Below, in pieces: positions 49,169-58,952 of a stretch of 64,000 bases of DNA. The DNA lies in assembly GCA_937981985.1 (NCBI GenBank), contig CALJNB010000014.1, positions 1 through 64,000 on the forward strand, in the 5' to 3' direction. The stretch comes from an uncultured bacterium (lineage in GTDB: Bacteria > Myxococcota_A > Bradymonadia > Bradymonadales > Bradymonadaceae). The position numbers and the translations under genes were made by a program. Numbering within the stretch: position 1 is the first letter of the stretch; each line of letters opens with the position of its first letter. Under the pieces are notes generated by a model. The model had not been told where the DNA came from and did not search any database. It was given only the letters and a program-made list of their open reading frames with translations.

Positions 49169-49552
49169 ATGGTAAAGTTCGTAAATCTAAGTTACATGAT
49201 CGCGTTTGTTCTCGCTTTTATAGTATTTAACAAAGCGACAGAATTATTGTGGTCGCGAGTTGATTCGCTTCCAAATATCGCAATCGTTGGAAATCAGATC
49301 ACTCTTGCGACAGTAATTGCTCTCGCGATGGCGGCGGGCTTAACACTTTGGGCTTACAACCGACTTGATTACCGTAGTTATCTTACAGAAGTGGTTCTTG
49401 AGATGGCGAAAGTAACATGGCCTTCGTGGGAAGAAACAAAGCGAGCGACTTTGGTTGTAATCATGTTCACTTTAGTTGCATCAGCCTTCATTTTTATTGC
49501 CGATAAATTTTGGCAATATGTCACTGACTTTCTTCTCATTCCAGGGGCATAA
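49169..49552 (+). CDS. secE: Preprotein translocase subunit SecE
   Basis: C-terminal VVLEMAKVTWPSWEETKRATLVVIMFTLVASAFIFIADKFWQ; upstream of nusG. Confidence 0.93.
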   Translation: MVKFVNLSYMIAFVLAFIVFNKATELLWSRVDSLPNIAIVGNQITLATVIALAMAAGLTLWAYNRLDYRSYLTEVVLEMAKVTWPSWEETKRATLVVIMFTLVASAFIFIADKFWQYVTDFLLIPGA

Positions 49553-49554
49553 AA

Positions 49555-50094
49555 ATGACAGAATTGCATTGGTATATCGTACAGACCTACTCCGGCTTTG
49601 AAAATAAAGTGAAGCTGGCGTTGGAACAACGTATTATACAGAATAATCTCGATCAATTTTTCGAGGAAGTTTTCATTCCGACAGAAACAGTAGTTGAGAT
49701 GAGAAATGGCAAGCGTCGTGAGGTAAAACGAAAATTTTACAACGGTTACATCTTCGTGAAAATGATTCTCAACGATGATACATGGCATTGTGTAAATAAC
49801 ACATCCAAAGTAGTCGGTTTTCTGGGTAACGAACGCAATCCAGCACCTGTTCCAGAAAGCGAAGTGAAGCAGATCACGCAACGTATTGAGGACGGCGAAA
49901 TGAAGCCGACGATCCGCGTAAGCTACGAACGTGGCCAGAAAGTCAAAGTTACCGATGGTCAGTTTAATGGTTTCGAGGGCTGGGTTGAAGATGTGGAGCA
50001 GGACAAGGGTCGTCTTCACGTTATGGTTGAAATCTTTGGACGTCCGACACGGACTGCGTTCGAATTTGATCAGGTCGCTCCCTTAGACGAATAA
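49555..50094 (+). CDS. nusG: Transcription termination/antitermination protein NusG
   Basis: WYIVQTYSGFENKVKLALEQRI; PGYVLV-equivalent NGYIFVKM; KOW motif. Confidence 0.95.
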   Translation: MTELHWYIVQTYSGFENKVKLALEQRIIQNNLDQFFEEVFIPTETVVEMRNGKRREVKRKFYNGYIFVKMILNDDTWHCVNNTSKVVGFLGNERNPAPVPESEVKQITQRIEDGEMKPTIRVSYERGQKVKVTDGQFNGFEGWVEDVEQDKGRLHVMVEIFGRPTRTAFEFDQVAPLDE

Positions 50095-50216
50095 ATTTTT
50101 TTTTCGCCCTTTTAGGCGATTTACTGTGCAGGAGTTGAGTCTCATCTCGCCAATTTGATGAGCGGCCTCAACGTTTACTGCGAACCCCGGGATTCCGGGA
50201 TTGAATGGAGAAAAAA

Positions 50217-50654
50217 ATGGCAAAAAAAATAGCAGGCAAGATTAAGCTGCAGGTGAAAGCCGGGCAAGCTAATCCCTCACCACCGGTTGGTCCCGCATTG
50301 GGTCAACATGGTGTTAACATCATGGAATTCTGTAAGGCGTTCAATGCTAAGACTCAAGATCAGCCTGGGATGATTATTCCGGTTGAAATCACAGTTTATG
50401 CGGATCGCTCGTTCGACTTCATTACGAAAACGCCACCAGCCGCGATTTTGATTATGAAGGAATTGAAACTTGCTAAAGGAAGCGGAGAGCCTAACAAGAA
50501 TAAGGTCGGCAAAATCACTTGGGAACAAGTTCTAAAAATCGCGGAAATTAAGCTCCCCGATCTCAATACCGATGATTTGGAAATGGCGGGTAATACCGTC
50601 GCTGGAACATGTAGATCAATGGGAATTGATATCATAGGAGGACCTGATGCCTAA
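50217..50654 (+). CDS. rplK: 50S ribosomal protein L11
   Basis: [46 protein letters not shown]. Confidence 0.97.
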   Translation: MAKKIAGKIKLQVKAGQANPSPPVGPALGQHGVNIMEFCKAFNAKTQDQPGMIIPVEITVYADRSFDFITKTPPAAILIMKELKLAKGSGEPNKNKVGKITWEQVLKIAEIKLPDLNTDDLEMAGNTVAGTCRSMGIDIIGGPDA

Positions 50655-51348
50655 GCATGGAAAAAAATACCGTAACGCAGCCGCTAAAGTAGATTCGCTC
50701 AAAAAGTACTCAGTTGAAGAAGCTGCAGTTCTAGTTAAGGCAACTAAAGTCGCTAAGTACGATACAACGATTGACGTTGCGTTCAATTTGAACGTTAACC
50801 CGCGTCACGCTGACCAGATGGTGCGTGGTTCGATTTCGCTCCCACACGGTCGCGGAAAATCAGTTAAAGTTCTTGTTATCGCCAAAGGCGAGAAAGCAGC
50901 GGAAGCTACTGCTGCCGGTGCCGACTTTGTTGGAGCTGAAGATCTTGTTGAGAAAATCCAAGGTGGTTGGACCGAATGGGATCACACCGTTGCTACACCG
51001 GACATGATGGGACAGGTTGGTAAAATCGGGCGGATATTAGGGCCACGCGGCTTGATGCCTAATCCTAAGACCGGAACCGTAACTTTTGATGTCGCCAAAA
51101 TTATCAAGGAACTCAAAGCAGGTCGTCTTGAGTTTCGCGTTGATAAAGAGGGAAACATTCACGTTCCGATCGGTCTTTCGAGTTTCTCACCGGATCAGAT
51201 TCAGGCGAACCTTGTTGCAGTTACTGATGCACTTGCGAAGCTTAAGCCTGCATCTTCTAAAGCTCCATACTTCAAATCCATAACGATTAGCACAACTATG
51301 GGTCCTGGTATCAAGCTTGATACCGCTTACGGACATGCATTAGTTTAG
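50647..51348 (+). CDS. rplA: 50S ribosomal protein L1
   Basis: [14 protein letters not shown]...[23 protein letters not shown]...[18 protein letters not shown]. Confidence 0.97.
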   Translation: MPKHGKKYRNAAAKVDSLKKYSVEEAAVLVKATKVAKYDTTIDVAFNLNVNPRHADQMVRGSISLPHGRGKSVKVLVIAKGEKAAEATAAGADFVGAEDLVEKIQGGWTEWDHTVATPDMMGQVGKIGRILGPRGLMPNPKTGTVTFDVAKIIKELKAGRLEFRVDKEGNIHVPIGLSSFSPDQIQANLVAVTDALAKLKPASSKAPYFKSITISTTMGPGIKLDTAYGHALV

Positions 51349-51371
51349 ATCTTATAAATCTTTTCTAATTG

Positions 51372-51395
51372 AACCTGGCATTTGCCAGGTTTTTT
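51372..51395 (+). terminator. Rho-independent terminator after rplA
   Basis: AACCTGGCA-TT-TGCCAGGTT followed by T-rich tract. Confidence 0.9.
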
Positions 51396-51528
51396 ATGCG
51401 CGTTGGATCCGTGTTTAATCGAAAAAGGTCAGGATAGGCTTGACTTTAGGGCATTCAATTTGTAGTTTTCGCGCCTTATCAGTCATGATTTTATGTCGGT
51501 AGGTTCCACTCTTAGGTGGAGGTTAATA

Positions 51529-52098
51529 ATGAATGAAATGAAAGTTCAAATGTCGGAGCTCGCTGAGAATGCGAAGTTGGCGCTTCATTTCGACCTCAAC
51601 ACCGATTGTGTTTCGGAGATGTTGGCCGACACCGGTTACGAGGGCGAAAATGCAGAAGCGGAAGTTTCGGTCGAACGAGTCGGAAGTTCCAGCGACTTTA
51701 GATTGAGTGTTGATATTAAGTTTGAAGTTCGTTTTTTGTGTGGTAGATGTTTAGAGCTGAAGAACGAAAAATTTGATGGATATTCGAAATTCGTTTTGAT
51801 GCCAAAGTCGAATTTATCAGCGCGGTCAAACGCTAACGATGAAATCGAATTAGAGCCCGCAGATTTAGACGTTGTTTTTCACGATGGTGAGTCAATAGTA
51901 TTAGAGCCGTTGGTTCGAGAGGCGATGCTTGAAGCGTTGCCGACGCACAATCTTTGTTCGGAAACGTTTTCGGATGAATGTCGTGAAAGTTTTGAAAAGA
52001 ATATCGGTGAGTCCGCTGCTAAAGACCTCGAGATTGCTCAGGTTGATTTGCGTTGGGGACCACTTTTAAAGTTAAAGAAGAATCTTAAAAAGGATTAG
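51529..52098 (+). CDS. yceD: YceD/DUF177 family protein
   Basis: VRFLCGRCLELKNEKFDGYSKFVLMP ... EIELEPADLDVVFHDGESIVLEPLVREAMLEALPTHNLCSE; directly precedes rpmF; start at 51529 with GGAGG upstream. Confidence 0.88.
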   Translation: MNEMKVQMSELAENAKLALHFDLNTDCVSEMLADTGYEGENAEAEVSVERVGSSSDFRLSVDIKFEVRFLCGRCLELKNEKFDGYSKFVLMPKSNLSARSNANDEIELEPADLDVVFHDGESIVLEPLVREAMLEALPTHNLCSETFSDECRESFEKNIGESAAKDLEIAQVDLRWGPLLKLKKNLKKD

Positions 52099-52101
52099 AA
52101 A

Positions 52102-52299
52102 ATGGCAGTTCCAAAGAAAAGAAAATCGAAATCGAAAACGCGTACGCGTCGTTCGTACAACAGAAGAATGACGGTTGTACAATCCCATCCGTGTCCTCAC
52201 TGTGCCGAGCCCAAGCGAGCGCATCGCGCATGTGGGGCATGCGGTAAGTACGGTTCTACGGCAAAGCCTGAGGAAGTAATTGAGGTTTGGGAATACTAG
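52102..52299 (+). CDS. rpmF: 50S ribosomal protein L32
   Basis: MAVPKKRKSKSKTRTRRSYNRRM...CPHCAEPKRAHRACGACGKYG. Confidence 0.95.
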   Translation: MAVPKKRKSKSKTRTRRSYNRRMTVVQSHPCPHCAEPKRAHRACGACGKYGSTAKPEEVIEVWEY

Positions 52300-53049
52300 A
52301 TGTCCCTTTCGAGCGCTGATTCGGAAAGCCTTCGGTTAGCGGTCTACGCTGCGATAAGTAGCGTGCTCGAAATTCCTCCCTCAGAAATTTTTCCTGAGTC
52401 CGATTTTCTTAGTGACTTTGGTGCTTCAAGTTTAGATATCGTAAACTTGATCTGGCATATTGAAGAGAAATTTAGTCTCCCTGAAGCCAGCGAGACTGAA
52501 TTAGAAGGTCTCTGTTGCGTTCAGGATCTTGTCGACCTTGTCTTAAAAAAAGCACCCGGGTCGGTTTTAGATAACAAGGACAGACCCAAAAATATGAGGT
52601 TCGCTATCGCGTCCGATCATGCTGGGATTCAACTCAAGTCGTTGATCCTAAATCAGCTAAAGGACATGCAATTCGAAGTGGAAGATTTGGGTCCCCAAGA
52701 AGGCACTTCGGTAGATTACCCCAATTTCGCTGAGAAGGTTGCAAAACAGATACAAGCGAGCTCCGTCGATCTGGGAATACTAATTTGTGGGACCGGTATC
52801 GGTATGTCGATCGCCGCAAATAAATTTGCCGGTGTTCGAGCTGCGCTTTGTTCAGATCCTGTTTCAGCGAAATTTACCCGGCTTCATAATGACGCTAATA
52901 TCTTGTGTCTAGGTGCAAGAATCATAGGTCAAGAGATCGCCATGGAATGTGTACGTCAGTTTGTAGATACCAATTTTGATGAAGGCGACGATTCGCGACA
53001 TCAGCGCCGATTGGATCTTGTTTCAGCCTTAGAATCCCCTAAAAAGTAG
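52300..53049 (+). CDS. rpiB: Acyl carrier protein-like domain fused to ribose-5-phosphate isomerase B
   Basis: N-terminus SDFLSDFGASSLDIVNLIWHIEEKFSLP (ACP, Ser in SSLDIV); C-terminus MRFAIASDHAGIQLKSLI...ICGTGIGMSIAANKFAGVRAALCSDP...HNDANILCLGARIIG (RpiB); one uninterrupted ORF. Confidence 0.85.
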   Translation: MSLSSADSESLRLAVYAAISSVLEIPPSEIFPESDFLSDFGASSLDIVNLIWHIEEKFSLPEASETELEGLCCVQDLVDLVLKKAPGSVLDNKDRPKNMRFAIASDHAGIQLKSLILNQLKDMQFEVEDLGPQEGTSVDYPNFAEKVAKQIQASSVDLGILICGTGIGMSIAANKFAGVRAALCSDPVSAKFTRLHNDANILCLGARIIGQEIAMECVRQFVDTNFDEGDDSRHQRRLDLVSALESPKK

Positions 53050-53057
53050 CTAATAAA

Positions 53058-53522
53058 ATGCGTTGTCCCTATTGCGCTTTCCTTGAAGATAAAGTCATCG
53101 ATTCCCGTCCTGGTAAGGACGGCCGTTCAATACGTCGGCGCCGGGAATGCCAAGCCTGTCATGAGCGTTTTACGAGTTATGAGCGTATCGAAGAATCGTT
53201 TCCAATGATCGTTAAGAAAGATAAAACGCGCGAAGAATATAATCGTGACAAACTTCTTGGTGGGATAAAAATCGCTTGTAATAAGCTGCCAATAAGTACT
53301 CAACGTATCGATGAAGTGATTTCAAATATCGAACGAAAGCTTATTGAAGAGAGTGCGAGTGAGGTTACTGTTGAGTTTCTTGGAACTACAGTTATGGAGG
53401 CACTGCGGGGTTTAGATCCGGTTGCCTATATTCGATTTGCGAGCGTATATAGAGAATTTGAGGGAATCGAAGAATTTCTGAGGGAGCTTAATCGGATGGA
53501 ATCCGAAGCGGAATCGGAATGA
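53058..53522 (+). CDS. nrdR: Transcriptional repressor NrdR
   Basis: MRCPYCAFLEDKVIDSRPGKDGRSIRRRRECQACHERFTSYER; ATP-cone. Confidence 0.97.
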   Translation: MRCPYCAFLEDKVIDSRPGKDGRSIRRRRECQACHERFTSYERIEESFPMIVKKDKTREEYNRDKLLGGIKIACNKLPISTQRIDEVISNIERKLIEESASEVTVEFLGTTVMEALRGLDPVAYIRFASVYREFEGIEEFLRELNRMESEAESE

Positions 53523-54607
53523 ATGACGATAAGAAGTTTATGTCCGCAGCGTTGCTTGTGGGAAAGCAGGGGCTTGGGAAAACGACACCCAACCCGTCGG
53601 TGGGAGCTGTTATCGTTTTTGAAGGCGAGATTGTCGCGGAAGGTTATACACAACCGCCGGGGGGTAATCACGCCGAAATAGAGGCATTGAACGCAGTACC
53701 CGATGATGTTTGCCTCAGTGAATGCGCGATCTACATCACACTTGAACCGTGCTGTGTATTTGGTCGAACCCCGCCTTGTACAGCGGCGTTGCTGGAGTCC
53801 GGAATAAGGGAGGTGATCGTAGGGGTTTTGGACCCTAATCCGGATATTAGTGGTGCCGGCATTGAGTTTCTTCAGTCCGAAGGCATTGATGTACGGGTGG
53901 GCTGTCTAGAGGACGAATGCAGACGTTCTAACGCGCCCTATTTTTCCATGCGAAATAAGAATCGTCCTTGGATTGTCGCGAAATACGCGATGACTTTAGA
54001 TGGTAAGATCGCCACGCTTAACGGTGATTCCAAATGGATTACGAACGAGAAGGCAAGAGGCCATGTGGGTGTACTCCGTGACCGATACGATGCAATTATG
54101 GTCGGAACGAATACTTTAATTGAGGACGATCCAAGATTGACTTCGCGTATCGAAGGCGGTCACAACCCGGTTCGCATTTTAGTTGATCGCAGACAAAAAG
54201 CGCCCCTAAGCTTGCGGGCGTTAGATGGTCGCGCGACCACGATACTTTTCGCGGAAGCTTTTGGTGAAGAACGTCGCGCTTCTCTAGAGTCCAAAGGTAT
54301 CGCTTGTATCGAAGCACCTTTTTCGGACGAAGGGCTCGACCTCGACTTTCTATGCAGTAATCTTCGAGACAATAATATAATGAGTTTACTTGTAGAGGGT
54401 GGTGGAACTTTATTAGGTTCCTTTTTTGACAAGAATCTCGTTGATGAAGTTTGGGCGTATATCGCTCCGACTATTCTTGGTGGAAAAGGGCGAGAACCTT
54501 TTAATGGTAGAACCCGAACAGCGATTCAAGATGGAATCCATCTCCACCACCTTTCTACTTTTCATTTCGAAGACAATATCGTCATTAACGGATTCGTTGA
54601 GGTCTAA
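53519..54607 (+). CDS. ribD: Bifunctional pyrimidine deaminase/reductase RibD
   Basis: GKTTPNPSVGAVIV, HAEIEAL, TLEPCCVFGRTPPC, KYAMTLDGKIA. Confidence 0.96.
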   Translation: MNDDKKFMSAALLVGKQGLGKTTPNPSVGAVIVFEGEIVAEGYTQPPGGNHAEIEALNAVPDDVCLSECAIYITLEPCCVFGRTPPCTAALLESGIREVIVGVLDPNPDISGAGIEFLQSEGIDVRVGCLEDECRRSNAPYFSMRNKNRPWIVAKYAMTLDGKIATLNGDSKWITNEKARGHVGVLRDRYDAIMVGTNTLIEDDPRLTSRIEGGHNPVRILVDRRQKAPLSLRALDGRATTILFAEAFGEERRASLESKGIACIEAPFSDEGLDLDFLCSNLRDNNIMSLLVEGGGTLLGSFFDKNLVDEVWAYIAPTILGGKGREPFNGRTRTAIQDGIHLHHLSTFHFEDNIVINGFVEV

Positions 54608-55273
54608 ATGTTCACAGGTTTAATTAGCGACATCGGCACTATCAAATCGATTACGAAAACGGTTGATGGACAATCTTTTCAAATTAAGACCAGTTACGAT
54701 GTTTCTTCGTTAGATCTCGGGGAGAGCATCGCTGTTGACGGTGTTTGTTTGACGGCAGTGAAATTCGAAAAAGACAGTTTTTGGGTAGATGCGAGTTTAG
54801 AAACAATAAGTTGTACTACCGTCTCGTCGTTTATCATTGGGTCGAAGGTACACCTCGAACGTGCTATGCAATTATCTGGTCGTCTAGGCGGACATCTTGT
54901 TCTTGGTCATGTTGACGGTGTGGGTGAGCTTCGAGAAAAATATAGCGAAGGAAATGCCGTTATTTTCAAATTTCGCGCTCCAGATTCGATTACTAAATAT
55001 TTGTTGGATAAAGGCTCAGTTGGAATTAATGGCGTGAGTCTGACCGTCAACTCCACTGATGACGACGGATTCAGCGTAGCTATAATTCCACACACGCAAG
55101 AAAAAACGAACTTCACGAATTATCAGGCCGGTGACAAAGTGAATCTAGAAGCAGATATTATTGGAAAATACGTTTATAGCTTCATGACTCAAGGAAAAGA
55201 CAAAACGAGAGAAGGATTAACTAGCGGAATTGACCTAGAAACGTTATTGAGTGCTGGATTTTCTAAGGATTAG
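54608..55273 (+). CDS. ribE: Riboflavin synthase alpha subunit
   Basis: MFTGLISDIGTI...GESIAVDGVCLTAV...HLVLGHVDGVG...SVGINGVSLTVN. Confidence 0.96.
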   Translation: MFTGLISDIGTIKSITKTVDGQSFQIKTSYDVSSLDLGESIAVDGVCLTAVKFEKDSFWVDASLETISCTTVSSFIIGSKVHLERAMQLSGRLGGHLVLGHVDGVGELREKYSEGNAVIFKFRAPDSITKYLLDKGSVGINGVSLTVNSTDDDGFSVAIIPHTQEKTNFTNYQAGDKVNLEADIIGKYVYSFMTQGKDKTREGLTSGIDLETLLSAGFSKD

Positions 55274-55299
55274 AAGAGGATCTACTATAAGGAGTCAAA

Positions 55300-56493
55300 A
55301 TGACGACGGACGCAGTTATGGAAACCTTTGATCAGCAACAAACACAGGCGATTTCTAGGGTCGAGAAAGCCATTGCGGCTTTTAAGAAAGGCGAGATTGT
55401 ACTTTTAACTGATGATGAAGACCGTGAGAACGAAGGGGATTTAATTCTAGCCGCTGAATTCGCGACGTCCGAATCGATCAACTTTATGGCCGTCGAAGCA
55501 AGAGGCTTGATTTGTATCGCGATGACCGGTGAGCAATTGGACCATCTGGCCTTACCGATGATGCCTTCTCAAAACCAAGGTGTTTTTGGAACTGCATTCA
55601 CGGTTAGTATCGAAGCTAGGTATGGTGTAACTACGGGTATTTCTGCAGCAGATCGCGCGCAGACCATTCGTGTTGCCGTAGATCCGAAAACTACGAGCGC
55701 CGATATTGTAACCCCTGGGCATATTTTCCCTTTACGTGCTCGCGATGGGGGAGTCTTGGTTCGTACCGGGCAGACCGAAGGTTCGGTAGACCTGGCCAAG
55801 CTCTCCGGACTTATCCCCGGCGCAGTCCTTTGCGAAATAATGAACCCTGATGGCACAATGGCCAGGCGCCCTGAACTCGAGGTCTTTGCGAAGAAACACA
55901 ATATGGTGATGTTGTCTGTCGCCGACATTATTGCCTACCGTCTTCGAAACGAAAGCCTTATAGAAGAAGTTCAAAATTCCGTTTTTGAGACGGAGTTTCC
56001 CGGAGAATGGCGCGTGAAATCATTTCGTAACCAGGTTGACGGTAGCGAACATTTAGCGCTTGTTTGCGGCGATCCAAAAAACGACATTCCTACTCTCGTT
56101 CGTGTTCAACACCGTTGGGACACCTTTGATATGTTTCGTTTCAAAACAAGCCCATCTCTTGAAACCATCCGTGGTGCGATGCAGAAAATAGGCGAAGCAG
56201 GTTGTGGTGTCGTACTGTATCTCGATAGAACCGAGACCTTGGCTTCCGATTTGGTAACCAAGCATATCGAATTGGTAAATACAAAGGATGGAGTTCTCAA
56301 CGTTGTTCCATCTCATCAAAAAGTAGACGTAAATCTACCCGATGAAACGTTGAGAGATTTGGGCATAGGCTCACAAATTCTTTCGACGATTGGCATCGGA
56401 AAGATGCGTGTCTTGACCGACAGACCGAAGAAAATTGTAGGAACCGAAGCTTATGGCCTTGAGGTTGTGGAGCAAGTCCCCATTAACGACTAA
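55300..56493 (+). CDS. ribB: DHBP synthase (RibB) fused to a degenerate GTP cyclohydrolase II-like domain (RibBX-like)
   Basis: Rib[34 protein letters not shown]. The RibA-like half lacks the Cys zinc ligands and the RQEGRGIGL motif. Confidence 0.9.
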   Translation: MTTDAVMETFDQQQTQAISRVEKAIAAFKKGEIVLLTDDEDRENEGDLILAAEFATSESINFMAVEARGLICIAMTGEQLDHLALPMMPSQNQGVFGTAFTVSIEARYGVTTGISAADRAQTIRVAVDPKTTSADIVTPGHIFPLRARDGGVLVRTGQTEGSVDLAKLSGLIPGAVLCEIMNPDGTMARRPELEVFAKKHNMVMLSVADIIAYRLRNESLIEEVQNSVFETEFPGEWRVKSFRNQVDGSEHLALVCGDPKNDIPTLVRVQHRWDTFDMFRFKTSPSLETIRGAMQKIGEAGCGVVLYLDRTETLASDLVTKHIELVNTKDGVLNVVPSHQKVDVNLPDETLRDLGIGSQILSTIGIGKMRVLTDRPKKIVGTEAYGLEVVEQVPIND

Positions 56494-56511
56494 CTAAAAA
56501 AAGAAAAAATT

Positions 56512-56985
56512 ATGAAAAATGTTCAAGGTAGCCTGATAGCTTCAGGTAGAAAATTTGCGATTGTTTTAAGCCGCTGGAACGAGTTCTTCGGCGATCAATT
56601 AGTCAAAGGTGCTAAGAGTGCATTGATAAGACACGGTGCCAAAGAGAGTGATATCACCCTCTTCACTTGTCCTGGCGCATTTGAAATTCCACAAGTTGCT
56701 CGCCGCGTTGCTGCAACCAAAAAGTTTGATGGAGTTGTTTGTCTCGGTGTTCTCATTCGCGGCGCGACGCCACATTTTGACTATATTTCTGCTGAAGCAA
56801 CTAAAGGTATTGGCGCGGCGTGTAACGAATTCGATATACCTTTCGGGTATGGCGTTATAACTTGCGAAAATTTGGATCAAGCTATCGAGAGATCGGGTTC
56901 TAAGGCTGGAAATAAGGGTGAAGAGGCTGCACTATGTGTTGTCGAAATGTGTTCTCTCCTCGAAAAAATTGATGGCCTGGTATGA
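56512..56985 (+). CDS. ribH: 6,7-dimethyl-8-ribityllumazine synthase
   Basis: FAIVLSRWNEFFGDQLVKGAKSAL...CPGAFEIPQVARR...VCLGVLIRGATPHFDYIS. Confidence 0.96.
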   Translation: MKNVQGSLIASGRKFAIVLSRWNEFFGDQLVKGAKSALIRHGAKESDITLFTCPGAFEIPQVARRVAATKKFDGVVCLGVLIRGATPHFDYISAEATKGIGAACNEFDIPFGYGVITCENLDQAIERSGSKAGNKGEEAALCVVEMCSLLEKIDGLV

Positions 56986-57413
56986 GTCGATCTTTAGAAC
57001 GTAGAGCAAGAAAAGTTGCGCTCTGGGTCCTTTTTTCGGTGGATCTTACCGGCGCTCCGGTGGACGAAGCTTTGGCTCTTTGTCATGACTCGATGGACGA
57101 TATGATTAAGTCCAACCCGGAACTTTGGAACAAGGTTGTTAGTAGTGTTACCGGCGTGACAAACACTTTCGAGGATTTAAACGTCGCTATTCAGGCGGTC
57201 AGTCCGAGGTGGAAATTGAATAGAATGGCCGCTATCGATCGGACTATTCTTCGAATAGGGGCATGGGAAATTCTTCACGCTCAATCTGCGCCATTACCGG
57301 TCATAAACCATTGTGTCGATCTGGGTAAAGAGTACGGAGAAAAATCCACTTCAGGATTCGTTAATGGACTTCTTGATGAGCTATGCAAAACAAAAGGCAT
57401 TGCGTTAAAGTAG
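56982..57413 (+). CDS. nusB: Transcription antitermination factor NusB
   Basis: RRARKVALWVLFSVDLTG...WKLNRMAAIDRTILRIGAWEIL...PLPVINHCVDLGKEYGEKSTSGFVNGLLD. Confidence 0.94.
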   Translation: MSRSLERRARKVALWVLFSVDLTGAPVDEALALCHDSMDDMIKSNPELWNKVVSSVTGVTNTFEDLNVAIQAVSPRWKLNRMAAIDRTILRIGAWEILHAQSAPLPVINHCVDLGKEYGEKSTSGFVNGLLDELCKTKGIALK

Positions 57414-57564
57414 CCAATCCTGACCGATAAATTTGAATAAACACCATTATAAAAAAGAAAGCGGGTACAAAGATGAGCGATTTTTCTGAAAAGTTTATCG
57501 ACTAAATAAGATCTTTTTTCGCGAGCACGCGTTAGTACCTTATATCTACTTTTGACGTGAGTTC

Positions 57565-58923
57565 ATGATGACAAAATTTCTCTTCTCTTTCTTTCTGGTC
57601 CTCCTACCCGCTGTCGCTTCAGCGCGAACGCTTGCAAAATCTTCGACTAAGTCGTCGGTGAGTTTATCAACGACTTTATCCCAATCTCATCTTCAGATCG
57701 CGACACCGACCCAATTATGGACTTCGGTCACACTTCGTGCGAAGAAAGGGATTTCGGGAGAACGTGCGCCATTAAATCTAGGCGTCGTTATCGATCGTAG
57801 TACTTCTATGCGTGGTGATAAATTCGTCCAGGCTAAGAGTGCTGCGAAGAAGATGATCTCCTTACTCGAAGCGTCGGATCGGATTGCGATCGTTAGTTAT
57901 GGATCGGATGTGAGTTTGGAGCATAAATCAGTTTTGGCTACAGCGGCGAATAAAGAAACTCTAGAAAATGCCGTCGACAGAATTGAACTCGGTGGATCTA
58001 CAAATTTATCTGGTGGTTACGAAATGGCACGTCAACTGGTTACGCGCCAGTCCGCGGATCACACGATTAACCGGATTTTATTGTTATCCGACGGTAACGC
58101 AAACGTGGGACTGCGCAGCGTCAGCGAACTAGGTGGTATAGCGCGGTTCGGATTGAATAACGGTGTTTCCCTGACCACCGTCGGTGTTGGTCTGGATTAC
58201 AATGAGGACATCATGACAGAAATGGCAAAAGAAGGAGCCGGAAACTATTATTTTGTGAATGACGAAAAGAAACTGGCGAGCTTCTTTCACAAAGAGTTTA
58301 GAGGTTTAGCGCAAACTCTCGCTAGAAAAACCAACGTCGTGATTACGACCGCGCCAGGTGTTGAGCTTTTGGAAGTGAAGGGATTTAAAAGCAGTACAAA
58401 AGGTCAGAAAACAACGATTCGACTAGCAGAGTTTCATTCTGAGCAGCGTAAAGATATCTTGGTTCGAATCGCCGTTTCACCTCAAAAGTTAGGAAAGACT
58501 TTGGTCGCCACGGTCGCGCTTGGATATGATGATGTTGAGCGTGAAAAGAGGATTTATGCCTCGCGTAGGTTGTTTGTCGAAGCGACCGACAATGAGGTTT
58601 TAGCTAATAAAAGGAATAGGGATGTCATGAAGCGGGTTCAACAAGTTGAAACTGCAGAAACTTTTGTCGAGGCGATGAACGAACAAGAGAAAGGTAATGT
58701 TGAGAAGGCTCAGAAAATAATAACGCGGCAACAAGTTTCAAATAAAGCTTTCCAAAAACAGTATCAATTTGATTCAGATGATTCTTTCGCGAGAGTCGAT
58801 AAGGAGCTGTCGGAGATGAAAAAAGATTCGAAGCGTCCATCAAGTTCGGCGAAAGCAAAGCGTCTTAGAAAAGCTAAGAAAGCTCGCGCTTATGATGTTG
58901 CCGCGAGTTCTGAAGCCTTTTAA
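57565..58923 (+). CDS. Secreted VWA-domain protein
   Basis: Signal MMTKFLFSFFLVLLPAVASA; LGVVIDRSTSMRGDKFVQAKSAAKKMISLL (MIDAS DxSxS-like). Confidence 0.85.
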   Translation: MMTKFLFSFFLVLLPAVASARTLAKSSTKSSVSLSTTLSQSHLQIATPTQLWTSVTLRAKKGISGERAPLNLGVVIDRSTSMRGDKFVQAKSAAKKMISLLEASDRIAIVSYGSDVSLEHKSVLATAANKETLENAVDRIELGGSTNLSGGYEMARQLVTRQSADHTINRILLLSDGNANVGLRSVSELGGIARFGLNNGVSLTTVGVGLDYNEDIMTEMAKEGAGNYYFVNDEKKLASFFHKEFRGLAQTLARKTNVVITTAPGVELLEVKGFKSSTKGQKTTIRLAEFHSEQRKDILVRIAVSPQKLGKTLVATVALGYDDVEREKRIYASRRLFVEATDNEVLANKRNRDVMKRVQQVETAETFVEAMNEQEKGNVEKAQKIITRQQVSNKAFQKQYQFDSDDSFARVDKELSEMKKDSKRPSSSAKAKRLRKAKKARAYDVAASSEAF

Positions 58924-58952
58924 AAAGCGACTAATTCCCCTATTGTTTTAGG

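Noticed and set aside
49378-50019. 213-aa minus-strand ORF across secE/nusG
   Set aside because: Antisense to well-recognised SecE and NusG.
55274-55300. Searched for an FMN riboswitch in the rib operon
   Set aside because: Genes overlap or are separated by only a few bases; no space for an RFN element.
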